Positions 14,094 through 22,224 of a DNA stretch of 64,000 nucleotides are shown here, one piece after another. Numbering within the stretch: the stretch's first letter is position 1; the number at the start of each line of letters is the position of its first letter. The position numbers and the translations under genes were made by a program. The notes under the pieces were generated by a model. The model did no database searches, was not told the DNA's origin, and worked only from the letters and a program-made list of their open reading frames with translations. Source of the stretch: UBA1858 sp965227695 (GTDB lineage Bacteria > Pseudomonadota > Gammaproteobacteria > UBA4575); contig OZ245760.1 of NCBI GenBank assembly GCA_965227695.1, forward strand, positions 2,604,001 to 2,668,000. Reading direction: 5' to 3'.

Positions 14094-14558
14094 CTACTTG
14101 CCAGTTGTCAGGCTGGCTTCATCGCTAACCTGTCGGGCCTGGCTTTTGTCGCCTTCAGGGACTCTATTTAAGGTCGATTTATCCTGGTCATTCGCAGTTG
14201 CGGTCGATTGATGGATAAGACTGCCATTCACTTCTGCGCCCACTTCCATTTCAAGTAACTTGTAATAAACATTGCCTTTCACTTTTGCATGCTGGGCAAG
14301 CTCGAGGGTCGCTGATGAATGCACATCTCCTTCAATCATCCCGTTCAAAATGACTACAGGCCCTTTTACATCACCTTCCACACATCCCTTTTCACTAACA
14401 ATAAGCACGGTTTTTTCATGGCTCTCAGCAATAATATTGCCTTGCACTTTCCCCTCTATATGAAGTCCGCCTCGATAATGAATATCGCCTTTCACCACGG
14501 TATGCTTCCCAATCAGAGTATCAATTTGTGCTGCCTTGATTTTCTTTTTTCCAAACAT
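14094..14558 (-). CDS. Bactofilin (polymer-forming cytoskeletal protein)
   Basis: Bactofilins self-assemble without nucleotide into filaments that position envelope enzymes. The central region repeats the right-handed beta-helix pattern (GGLHIEGKVQGNII, EGDVKGPVVILNGMIEGDV, AKVKGNVYYKLLEMEVGAEVNG), with a flexible polar C-terminus. I choose ATG 14558 (MFGKKK) over the longer frame, which would overlap the upstream gene by 43 codons; GGGGG lies just before it. It starts 1 bp after the upstream stop, so translation is likely coupled. Length about 154 residues is usual for the family. Confidence 0.93.
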   Translation of the reverse strand: MFGKKKIKAAQIDTLIGKHTVVKGDIHYRGGLHIEGKVQGNIIAESHEKTVLIVSEKGCVEGDVKGPVVILNGMIEGDVHSSATLELAQHAKVKGNVYYKLLEMEVGAEVNGSLIHQSTATANDQDKSTLNRVPEGDKSQARQVSDEASLTTGK

Positions 14559-14559
14559 T

Positions 14560-15285
14560 TTAACCCCCGCTAATAAGTTCATTCCAAGAATAGGAAATTT
14601 GAATAGGTTCTTTTGATTTAGATTCAGGATTAACAACCACCAACAACTTTCTGGGTTCAAAATTTTCAGGTAGTTCAAATGCACCATTCAGTCGTTGAAA
14701 GTATTTAAACGAATAACTGATGCCCTCACCGTCCGCAGAGGCGGCGTCCAGTAACTCAAAACGATGCATCACCCCGTCTTTCTTTCCGTCGATACTCAGA
14801 CTGACATTACCTTTGGCGATACGTTTGCTATGACTTGACTGGGTGAGCAGAAAATCGTAGTAAAAATCTTTTGCACTGGCTGCTCGAAGGCTGAAGTCTC
14901 GCACCTCGATACCCACATTGACTTTTTCAGGTGCCAGCAGACTACGATAAAAAACAAGCTCTTCAGTCAACTTGAGAATTTCCATTTCTTTTTCCCGCAA
15001 AGTCTGTTTGATCTGCTCGGCGGCCCGTAACTCAACCTCGGTTGAACGTGTAAGCCGTGCCACCTGTTTGCGCAGCGAAGATATCTCATTGTTAGCACTG
15101 TTTAAGTCAATGCGTAGTTCTGCAACACTTTTCTTGTTATCTTCAAACGGTAGATCAATGCCTGCCGAACCAACTTCGTAAAATGCCCAGGCAACCGACA
15201 CAGCCGCAAGTATAGACACAAGGATTTGAATCCTTTTTACCCCGGGGTGATAGGCACTCATAGAGATTTTCTCAAGCTGAGGCAT
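14560..15285 (-). CDS. DUF6776-like single-pass membrane protein with coiled coil
   Basis: About 241 residues: a short cytoplasmic start, one membrane helix (IQILVSILAAVSVAWAFYEV), then a long heptad-rich coiled coil (from SVAELRIDLNSANN to LTEELVFYRSLLAPE) and a periplasmic beta-rich domain. The order and the FYRSLLAP segment fit the DUF6776 family often found next to bactofilins in gammaproteobacteria. I use the first ATG (15285); a GTG at 15306 preceded by GGAAAA is possible. It is sandwiched between argC and bactofilin, and a role as a membrane partner of the bactofilin filament is inference. Confidence 0.82.
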   Translation of the reverse strand: MPQLEKISMSAYHPGVKRIQILVSILAAVSVAWAFYEVGSAGIDLPFEDNKKSVAELRIDLNSANNEISSLRKQVARLTRSTEVELRAAEQIKQTLREKEMEILKLTEELVFYRSLLAPEKVNVGIEVRDFSLRAASAKDFYYDFLLTQSSHSKRIAKGNVSLSIDGKKDGVMHRFELLDAASADGEGISYSFKYFQRLNGAFELPENFEPRKLLVVVNPESKSKEPIQISYSWNELISGG

Positions 15286-15322
15286 GTTGACTTTTACTTT
15301 TTTCACTATTGACCGTTTTCCA

Positions 15323-16354
15323 TTAAGGCAATAAACCGATCGCTTCAATCCCGAGGGTCTCTGTCAGACCATACATGAGATTCATGTTCTGAATCGCCTG
15401 TCCGGCAGCTCCCTTGACCAAATTATCAATCACAGAGAACACGACGATTTGTTGCTTTGATATCTGATTAACAGAAATGACACAATGATTTGTCCCGCGT
15501 ACTGCCCGCGTTTCTGGGTGTGTTCCGGCATCGAGTACACTTACAAATGGCTCACTGCTAAATCGCTGACGGTATAAAGCCGTCAGGTCAACGCATTCAG
15601 TATTCGCAAATGCATACAGTGTGGCATGAATTCCGCGATTCATTGGCAATAAATGAGGAACAAAGGTAAGTTGCACTGGCTCAGCGGGAGATAACGTACT
15701 TAATATGGCACTGATTTCAGGCTGATGACGATGCCCGTTGACCCCATAAGCTTTAAAGTTTTCACTTACTTCGGCATGTAATGTCCCGACGTTGGCCGCA
15801 CGTCCGGCGCCACTCACACCCGATTTGGTGTCTGCGATAATCCGCGCAGGGTCAATTTGCTGATGTTCTACCAGCGGTAAAAGTCCCAGAATCACTGCAG
15901 TAGGATAACAGCCGGGGTTGGCCAGCAGGCGCGCATTTTGAATGGCCCTGCGATTCACTTCAGGCAGCCCGTATACTGCCTCTGTCAGTAAATCTGGACA
16001 GGCATGTTTTTGTCCGTACCATTTTTCCCACACGGCGACATCTTTAATTCTAAAGTCTGCAGCAAGATCTATTATTCGCACACCCGCGGCAAGCAATTGT
16101 GGCGCCATTTTCATGGCCGTGCCATTAGGTGTAGCAAAAAAAACCAGATCACACTCGCACAGCAAGTCAACTGAGGGCGCCTGAAATTTTAAGTGTGTTT
16201 GCGAAAAGAAACTGGGCACCAACGCACTGAGAGGTTGGCCTTCCTCGCTACGCGAGGTAATTGCCTTGATTTCAACCTCAGGATGCGCACAAAGCAACCG
16301 AATCAATTCGATCCCGGTGTAACCAGTCCCCCCTACAATTCCGACTTTTACCAT
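15323..16354 (-). CDS. argC: N-acetyl-gamma-glutamyl-phosphate reductase
   Basis: ArgC catalyses the NADPH-dependent third step of arginine synthesis. The N-terminal Rossmann motif GIVGGTGYTG (5-14) and the catalytic cysteine in ANPGCYPTAV (Cys149) are present. The start at 16354 (MVKVGIVGG) gives 343 residues, the normal size; the 28 extra upstream codons would extend into the divergent CLC gene. It heads the argC, DUF6776-like, bactofilin, erpA run. Confidence 0.96.
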   Translation of the reverse strand: MVKVGIVGGTGYTGIELIRLLCAHPEVEIKAITSRSEEGQPLSALVPSFFSQTHLKFQAPSVDLLCECDLVFFATPNGTAMKMAPQLLAAGVRIIDLAADFRIKDVAVWEKWYGQKHACPDLLTEAVYGLPEVNRRAIQNARLLANPGCYPTAVILGLLPLVEHQQIDPARIIADTKSGVSGAGRAANVGTLHAEVSENFKAYGVNGHRHQPEISAILSTLSPAEPVQLTFVPHLLPMNRGIHATLYAFANTECVDLTALYRQRFSSEPFVSVLDAGTHPETRAVRGTNHCVISVNQISKQQIVVFSVIDNLVKGAAGQAIQNMNLMYGLTETLGIEAIGLLP

Positions 16355-16440
16355 TGAATTCGTTTCCGTTTTACAGTGTTTAAGAATACGGCGATTGAAT
16401 GAATAATTCGCCACCTTCTCCAGCGTGGCATAATACACTG

Positions 16441-18189
16441 ATGAAGCCCAAGACGCCGCTAACTCAGAGATTAATTAATAGTCTGGATGAATTTCGCCTG
16501 CAAACGGCCCAGCCCGATGCACTGATCCAGCTTTCCTTGCTGGCATTAGTGGTCGGTTTGCTGACCGGATACATGATTGTTGGCTTTATCATTGTGATTG
16601 ATACAACTCTAACCCTGTGGTTACCCAACCAGGGTAAAGAGAACTTTGAAGACCTGTCCCCCGCCGCGAGACTGGCTGCCCCGGTGGTTGGATCAATTTT
16701 ATTGGGTATATTGTTCAGGCTTATTGCAAAGCCCGACAGCCTGGTTGGCGTGATTAACGTTATTGAACGCCTGCGATACCATGAGGGTTACCTAAAATTA
16801 CGTGATTTTGTCCTGCAGTTTGCAGGTGCCGTTATTACCCTGGCAAGCGGCCACTCCATGGGCCGGGAAGGACCTTCCATTCACATCGGGGGATTTATTG
16901 GCAGTTATTTCGCGCAAGGACTTGGGTTGCCAACCAATGCCATACGCACCCTCGTCGCCTGCGGTGTTGCCGCCGCCATATCCGCCGCGTTCAATACGCC
17001 ACTGGCCGGGGTTATTTTTGCAATGGAGATCATTATCCTCGAATACACATTTGCCAGTTTCATACCAATTATCATCTCGGCGGTCGCTGCAACGGCGGTT
17101 GCGCGCAGCTTGATGGGTGATGACCTGGTCTTCACTACCGGCATTATTCCGTCAATGTCACTGACTGAAATCCCGCTGGTTATATTACTTGGACTGCTGG
17201 TAGGCTTCGCTTCCACGATCTTCACCAAAATAATCCAGTTAACTAATAAATTTATAAGACCTTATGGATTGACCCTCCGTTTTATCCTGGCTGGCGTATT
17301 CACCGGCGTGCTGGCTATCTTTGTTCCACAGATTATGGGGCTCGGGTATGACACCCTGGACTTGGCCATACTGGGTGAATTACCAACAACACTATTGCTG
17401 ATGATTCTTATCGTCAAACTGGTGGCCACTGCAGTGGCGGTTGGCTGTGGTATACCCGCCGGGTTAATTGGCCCCAGCCTGGTGATTGGCGCAGTTGGTG
17501 GTGCATTTATGGCCACTTTTCTACACCAGACACTCGCGATGCCCGTTGAAAACACCGCTCTCTATGCACTGATCGGCATGAGTGCAATGATGGGAGCTTG
17601 TCTGCAGGCACCTTTGGCGGCCCTGACTGCAGTATTTGAGATTACTGCGAATCATGCCGTCATTTGGCCCAGCATGCTTGCCATAGTAGTCGCACAACTA
17701 ATCAGTCGTCAGCTTTTCAAGCAGCCCCCGGTGTTTGACCTGCTATTAAAAATACGCGGACTTGATTTTCACGAGGACCCGATTACACAAACACTGCAAA
17801 GAACCGGTATTGCTAAAGTTATGAACAGGGATTTCCGCACGTTGTCGCAATTCGCTGACGTTGATGACATAGAGTCCGCGATTAAAAATAACCCCCAGTG
17901 GATTTGTATTTTACAGGATAGTGTGCCACTTGCTGTCTTGCGTGGTGTCGATCTTGTTCAATTTATGCAAGAACAACAAGCTGAGAAAGTGATTGACCTG
18001 ATGCAGATTCCGGCAAAACGTCTACAGACAGGAACCATTGACTTGCGTGCTACACTTGCCAAAACCAGGGACGTATTTAACGAAAGCAATATGGAAGCAT
18101 TGTGTGTCACACACTGGAATAAAAATGCGGCCCGTTATGTTTATGGTGTCATTACACGCGACCTGTTCGAGAAACTTTACACGAGATAA
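16441..18189 (+). CDS. CLC-family chloride channel/transporter with C-terminal CBS region
   Basis: With ATG 16441 the protein has 582 residues: about ten or more membrane helices to roughly residue 430, then a cytosolic tail of about 140 residues resembling paired CBS domains. The gating-glutamate motif GREGPS (Glu143) is intact. The first selectivity motif GSGIP of E. coli ClcA is replaced by a segment like DSLVGVINVIERL (about 99-111), and GxFxP is GLIGPS, features of a divergent proteobacterial CLC branch. Whether it is a channel or a proton exchanger cannot be told. ATG 16399 in frame is an alternative but reaches into the argC leader. hemJ follows at 3 bp. Confidence 0.92.
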   Translation: MKPKTPLTQRLINSLDEFRLQTAQPDALIQLSLLALVVGLLTGYMIVGFIIVIDTTLTLWLPNQGKENFEDLSPAARLAAPVVGSILLGILFRLIAKPDSLVGVINVIERLRYHEGYLKLRDFVLQFAGAVITLASGHSMGREGPSIHIGGFIGSYFAQGLGLPTNAIRTLVACGVAAAISAAFNTPLAGVIFAMEIIILEYTFASFIPIIISAVAATAVARSLMGDDLVFTTGIIPSMSLTEIPLVILLGLLVGFASTIFTKIIQLTNKFIRPYGLTLRFILAGVFTGVLAIFVPQIMGLGYDTLDLAILGELPTTLLLMILIVKLVATAVAVGCGIPAGLIGPSLVIGAVGGAFMATFLHQTLAMPVENTALYALIGMSAMMGACLQAPLAALTAVFEITANHAVIWPSMLAIVVAQLISRQLFKQPPVFDLLLKIRGLDFHEDPITQTLQRTGIAKVMNRDFRTLSQFADVDDIESAIKNNPQWICILQDSVPLAVLRGVDLVQFMQEQQAEKVIDLMQIPAKRLQTGTIDLRATLAKTRDVFNESNMEALCVTHWNKNAARYVYGVITRDLFEKLYTR

Positions 18190-18192
18190 CCC

Positions 18193-18615
18193 ATGCTCTG
18201 GATTAAAGCCTTTCATGTAATTTTTATGGTGACCTGGTTTGCTGGCCTGTTCTATCTGCCGCGCCTGTTTGTTTACCATGCCATGTGTGAAGATGAAATT
18301 AGCAATCAACGCTTCAAAGTCATGGAAAGAAAATTATTTTTTGGCATCATGACACCGGGTGCGGTAATTACAATAGCCCTCGGTGTATGGATGCTAGTTG
18401 CCAACTGGGATGCCTATATGATTGGCCACTGGATGTCGATTAAGCTAATCCTTGTTGGTTTATTAATTATCTACCATATCTGGTGTGGTGTGCTGGTCGG
18501 CGCATTCAAACATGATCGCAATTCGAACAGCCATATTTGGTATCGCTGGTTTAATGAGGCACCCGTGCTGGGCTTAATCGCCATCGTACTGCTGGCGATG
18601 GTTAAACCACTTTAA
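18193..18615 (+). CDS. hemJ: Protoporphyrinogen IX oxidase HemJ
   Basis: HemJ oxidises protoporphyrinogen IX to protoporphyrin IX in heme synthesis in many proteobacteria lacking HemG or HemY. The 140-residue protein has four membrane helices, the conserved N-terminal His in KAFHVIFMVTWFAGLFYLPR and the C-terminal RWFNEAP signature. It begins 3 bp after the CLC gene, so they share a transcript, and overlaps the convergent membrane-protein gene by 14 bp. Confidence 0.94.
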   Translation: MLWIKAFHVIFMVTWFAGLFYLPRLFVYHAMCEDEISNQRFKVMERKLFFGIMTPGAVITIALGVWMLVANWDAYMIGHWMSIKLILVGLLIIYHIWCGVLVGAFKHDRNSNSHIWYRWFNEAPVLGLIAIVLLAMVKPL

Positions 18616-19330
18616 AACCAGAAAATCTTTGTAAACATTTGATATGTAACCACCAGATCAACAGCCCCAGCACCAGCAACATTATGCTGATGGGCGCAAA
18701 CAAATCCGGCGCTTTCATAAGTGTGCTCATCAGCGATTCTTCATAATAAAAGAACCATTGATGCTCAGCAGGAAAAATAACCGTGTGCAGCCAGTAAAAA
18801 AAAGTTTGCGCCCCAAACGATAAAATACAAGCAGTGGCTGTCACAACTGTCGCCAGTAACGATATCCCCAACTTTCTCACCGTTGGCATTGGCAACTGAA
18901 GATATATAATCGCCGACATCAGAGCCAGACAAATAGTCACTACCCCAACGACAAGCCAATCAAGCAGGTCGACCAGATTTGCCACATCCTGAAGATGAAT
19001 AATCTCGCTTTCAGTTAAAAGCGCTCCAAGCTTTTTTCCTTGCGGTGTATAAAAACGGATCTCGGCAAGACCCTGCCCGCCCGCCTGGATGCTGGAAACA
19101 ATTTCACCAAATAAGCGATAGTGCTCTTTACTGTCTGTAAAAATAAATTCTTTTTTGTACAAATGTCCTGGCATGGTCTGAGAGATTGTCTGGTCAATAT
19201 CAAGAGCTGAGTACCAGACGGGATAGGCAAAATTAAATTGGGCAGATAATTGCCATGCCAGCCAGATACATACCAGCAATGAACCCAGTGAGTAGCTTGC
19301 CCACAATATATAAATCTGAAATTTTTTCAT
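18602..19330 (-). CDS. Integral membrane protein, DUF1461-like
   Basis: The 242-residue protein has hydrophobic segments near 8-28, 122-145, 152-175 and 205-232 and a soluble N-terminal loop of about 90 residues. The segment FYWLHTVIFPAEHQWFFYYEESLMSTLMKAPDLF recalls the FH...F....W...D..L...P..F pattern of DUF1461/TIGR01906 membrane proteins, but I am only moderately sure. Function unknown. Its 3' end overlaps hemJ by 14 bp on the opposite strand. Confidence 0.75.
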   Translation of the reverse strand: MKKFQIYILWASYSLGSLLVCIWLAWQLSAQFNFAYPVWYSALDIDQTISQTMPGHLYKKEFIFTDSKEHYRLFGEIVSSIQAGGQGLAEIRFYTPQGKKLGALLTESEIIHLQDVANLVDLLDWLVVGVVTICLALMSAIIYLQLPMPTVRKLGISLLATVVTATACILSFGAQTFFYWLHTVIFPAEHQWFFYYEESLMSTLMKAPDLFAPISIMLLVLGLLIWWLHIKCLQRFSGFKVV

Positions 19331-19447
19331 AACTTATTGATATACATATAGATAATCGAGCCTCTTTGTCGCCGGACCATAATCTATCCGGCAAAAAGAT
19401 GAATGTCACCATATCAGAAGGCAATTGTGAGTCATCAATATGGAGAT

Positions 19448-19466
19448 AATGTTGACAATCATTCTC
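19448..19466 (+). promoter_or_regulatory. Fur-box-like site upstream of bfd
   Basis: The 19-mer AATGTTGACAATCATTCTC matches 14 of 19 positions of the Fur consensus GATAATGATAATCATTATC, with a near-perfect right half. It ends 20 bp before the bfd start, so iron-Fur would block transcription or its start. Confidence 0.65.
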
Positions 19467-19486
19467 ATTTGCATTACATTTGTTCC

Positions 19487-19714
19487 ATGTTTATATGTAT
19501 CTGCAAACAAGTGACTGACCACCAGATTAAAGAGGCTGTTTCCAACGGCGCTGCTTCGTTTTCTGACGTACAGTCTACACTTGGTGTCGCCACACAGTGC
19601 GGCGAGTGCAAGAATCACGCAAGACAATGCATGCGCCAGTGCCGCGGCCAGGCGAAAACCACCATCATACTTGAGAAAGAAGCCCGCTCTGACCTGACTG
19701 TCAGCCTCGCCTGA
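19487..19714 (+). CDS. bfd: Bacterioferritin-associated ferredoxin Bfd
   Basis: Bfd is a small [2Fe-2S] ferredoxin that reduces the heme of bacterioferritin to release stored iron. The start at 19487 (MFICICKQVTDHQIKEAV) gives 75 residues, with the four cluster cysteines as C-x-C near the start and C-x2-C in ATQCGECKNHA. The longer in-frame start at 19403 would translate through the Fur-like box. bfr follows 120 bp downstream. Low-iron induction through Fur is expected. Confidence 0.93.
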   Translation: MFICICKQVTDHQIKEAVSNGAASFSDVQSTLGVATQCGECKNHARQCMRQCRGQAKTTIILEKEARSDLTVSLA

Positions 19715-19834
19715 CAATCCCACAAATGATAATCAATCGCTCTTGCGATTGCATTTCCATCAGCAAATCAATAATTTAACTGAAATTGGTTTATAATTTC
19801 ATTAAATTCAAATCAATTAACAAGGACGCTAAAA

Positions 19835-20317
19835 ATGAAAGGCGACGTTAAAGTCATAGAGTATCTCAACAAAGCTTTAAAAAATGAATTAACCGCGATC
19901 AATCAATATTTTTTACATGCGCGCATGTACAAAAACTGGGGACTTCATAAGCTCAATGCATATGAATACCATGAATCCATCGATGAAATGAAACACGCGG
20001 ATGTCCTGATTGAGCGCATTTTGTTCCTGGAAGGGCTGCCAAATCTACAGCAACTGGGCAAGCTTTATATTGGTGAGACGCCCGAAGAAATGCTTAAGTG
20101 TGATTTACAGCTTGAGATGGAAGCCATTCCCGACCTTAAAGAAGCCATCGCCTATTGTGAAACAGTTGGCGACTATGTCTCCAGAGAGATTTTCGAGCGC
20201 ATTCTTGAAAGTGAAGAAGAACATGTAGACTGGATTGAGGAACAGTTTGACCGGATAAAACATGCCGGCATACAAAACTATCTTCAGGAAATGATGCTCG
20301 AAGAAAGCAGCGACTAG
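19835..20317 (+). CDS. bfr: Bacterioferritin
   Basis: Bacterioferritin is a 24-subunit heme-containing cage that oxidises and stores iron. The 160-residue protein has the ferroxidase glutamates and histidine (ELTAINQYFLHARM, EYHESIDEMKHAD) and the heme-ligand methionine in the latter segment, with the second iron-site EEEH at about 127-130. AAGGA eight bases before ATG 19835 supports the start. It pairs with bfd and ends at a terminator. Confidence 0.96.
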   Translation: MKGDVKVIEYLNKALKNELTAINQYFLHARMYKNWGLHKLNAYEYHESIDEMKHADVLIERILFLEGLPNLQQLGKLYIGETPEEMLKCDLQLEMEAIPDLKEAIAYCETVGDYVSREIFERILESEEEHVDWIEEQFDRIKHAGIQNYLQEMMLEESSD

Positions 20318-20339
20318 TCTTGTTTTCACTATTCAAAAT

Positions 20340-20384
20340 ACCCAGCAGTTGCCATTGCTGCGACTGCTGGGTCCTTTCTTTATT
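20340..20384 (+). terminator. Terminator after bfr
   Basis: A 10-bp stem ACCCAGCAGT/ACTGCTGGGT (20340-20349 with 20363-20372) is followed by CCTTTCTTTATT, 22 bp after the bfr stop. Confidence 0.8.
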
Positions 20385-20646
20385 ACATAATTATCATGTG
20401 TAACTTGATTGTATTACAGTCAGCAACAATACAATGAGTTATCAATAACTTACCTTAATTCCCGTAATAAAACAGACATATTATTTTTATCCCACTGTCA
20501 TCCTGTCTCGGTATTCTCACCTCAATAAACAGGATACCAACATGCAACCATTGTGTGCTTTATCCCGTTTATTTCATTGTGACCCACAATTTTAAAGTGT
20601 CACCAATCAATCATTTATTAAACAAAATTCACGGGAGAGAAATAAT

Positions 20647-21360
20647 ATGAGTCGTTTAGTTCAAAAAGCATTTGCCGCATTTGCAGTGATGCTTGTATTT
20701 ATCAATGCACCAGGTGCCTTTGCCGCCTCGGCAATCTCCTTTGCAGAAATCACGGGGATTACGCTAACAGGATCGGGCGCGAGCATTGTATCCACCTCCG
20801 AGTATTTAACCTCAACCGCTTTCGCGACTGATGGTAGCGCAGACTTTTTCAATGACGGCATGACCTTTGAGTCGATGGTCGGCCCTGACGCGGAGGGAAC
20901 AGCAACTAACTCCGGTTTGTTTGGGGCGATTTCATTTGCCGACGCATTTGCCACCCCGGGTGTTTTAGGAACCAATATCGGATCAGCCAGTACTTTCAGT
21001 GAGTTTTTTGTTGAAACCAGTGGTAGTGGGTCAATCTTCATTGATGTTGATTATGAGTTGGACCTGGACTCATTTGACAACCTGGCATTTCCTGATGGTG
21101 AAGCTTTTGCAAGGGTAGAACTATCCGACGGTTTTGACCTGAAGTCTGACGAACTTAGTGTGGATGGGTTCCTGGCAGATATGGTGATGGGCACCCTGAG
21201 CCTGGAAATTCCGGTATATGGTCCGTATGATGCATTTTCATTTTTTGTATCTACAGAGTCCAGTGCAGTGGCTTCAGCTGTGCCTGTTCCGGCTGCAGTT
21301 TGGTTGTTTGGTTCTGCACTGGCAGGCCTGATGGGATTTCGCCGGGTTCAGCGTAGTTAA
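20647..21360 (+). CDS. Secreted protein with PEP-CTERM-type sorting tail
   Basis: The 237-residue protein has a signal peptide (about 1-27, cleavage near AFA-AS) and an Asp/Ser/Phe-rich beta-type body. The C-terminus VPVPAAVWLFGSALAGLMGFRR is a PEP-CTERM-type tail: short proline motif, one membrane helix, basic end. Such tails are cut by an exosortase during export to the surface; no exosortase is in this window. The body is not recognised. GGGAGAG precedes ATG 20647. A short 17-residue ORF (20542-20595) with AGGA before it lies upstream and could be a leader. A strong terminator follows. Confidence 0.88.
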   Translation: MSRLVQKAFAAFAVMLVFINAPGAFAASAISFAEITGITLTGSGASIVSTSEYLTSTAFATDGSADFFNDGMTFESMVGPDAEGTATNSGLFGAISFADAFATPGVLGTNIGSASTFSEFFVETSGSGSIFIDVDYELDLDSFDNLAFPDGEAFARVELSDGFDLKSDELSVDGFLADMVMGTLSLEIPVYGPYDAFSFFVSTESSAVASAVPVPAAVWLFGSALAGLMGFRRVQRS

Positions 21361-21432
21361 TAATACCAATAATATTCCCCCGCAAGATTACACAACAATA
21401 AAAGTTAAAGTTAACATCATATAATGATGTCT

Positions 21433-21466
21433 AAAGCCCCGGATATCCCATCCGGGGCTTTTTTTT
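21433..21466 (+). terminator. Terminator after first PEP-CTERM gene
   Basis: An 11-bp GC-rich stem (21433-21443 with 21451-21461) is followed directly by T8, 72 bp after the stop codon. Confidence 0.93.
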
Positions 21467-22136
21467 ACGCCCAATAATAATTAATAGCCCAGCACAAACG
21501 ACTCATTGAAAAGATATGAGTATTTCACTCATCGCCACATACCAGCCATAGAAGTAAATTGACGCGTTGATTCCCAGATCAATATTTATCGCAACAGACA
21601 TAATACTGAGCTGCAGATCAAATATTTTCGAGTATTACTGTATTAATTTATTAGTAACAGATAAAAACTACACTTATTTACTCTGCGGCAGAATCTGCCA
21701 TCTGTGTCTACAGGGATGCGAGTGTGGCATTGATTTAAAATTGCATATAAATACATTCCAGTATTTACCTTCTCGCCCACACCTGACAAGGCACACTCCT
21801 GCTGCATAAATCTATACATTCCATCCACTTGATTTCTGTAGCGGTAAATTCAATTAAGTAAATAATTTAGCGGCGCGATTACCCCAAGCGAATAATTTGA
21901 ATTTCTCAATAAACCTGCCGACACTAAAACAGTCATTTAAAAATCCTATTAATCTGATGCTTTGCTGACATTTATGTCAAGTCGCGATGAAAACAAAGAA
22001 AATGTTACTCACTGCCGGGCGATGAGCCACACTCTTGTATGTTACGAAATTTATATCTGCAATCATGCATGATTTATTTAGCGAACCTGAATATATTTAT
22101 TTACTATGCCAGTCGGTTGTTCAACAGAATCCAGGC
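21467..22136. other. Intergenic region without a supported gene
   Basis: About 670 bp lies between two terminators. Overlapping ORFs of 60-80 codons occur on both strands (for example 21567-21809) but have no ribosome binding site, domain or coding-like codon pattern. I see no tRNA, riboswitch or repeat here. Confidence 0.5.
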
Positions 22137-22170
22137 AAAAAAAAAGCCCCGCTCTGGTGAGCGGGGCTTT
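22137..22170 (-). terminator. Terminator of the PhoX-like gene
   Basis: A 12-bp stem (22143-22154 with 22159-22170) with TGGT loop is followed on the minus strand by T9. It lies 55 bp past the stop of the PhoX-like gene and ends the minus-strand halogenase, cytochrome, PhoX-like set. Confidence 0.93.
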
Positions 22171-22224
22171 GAGTGTGCGCAACTATCTAAACGATTGCGC
22201 GATGACTAGCACTGTCCGCAAAAG

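Noticed and set aside
20385..20646. Sigma-54 type promoter expected before some PEP-CTERM genes
   Set aside because: No GG-N10-GC pair with correct spacing was found before either PEP-CTERM gene.
21567..21809. 80-codon ORF between two terminators
   Set aside because: Overlaps a similar ORF on the other strand, has no start signal, and is AT-driven.
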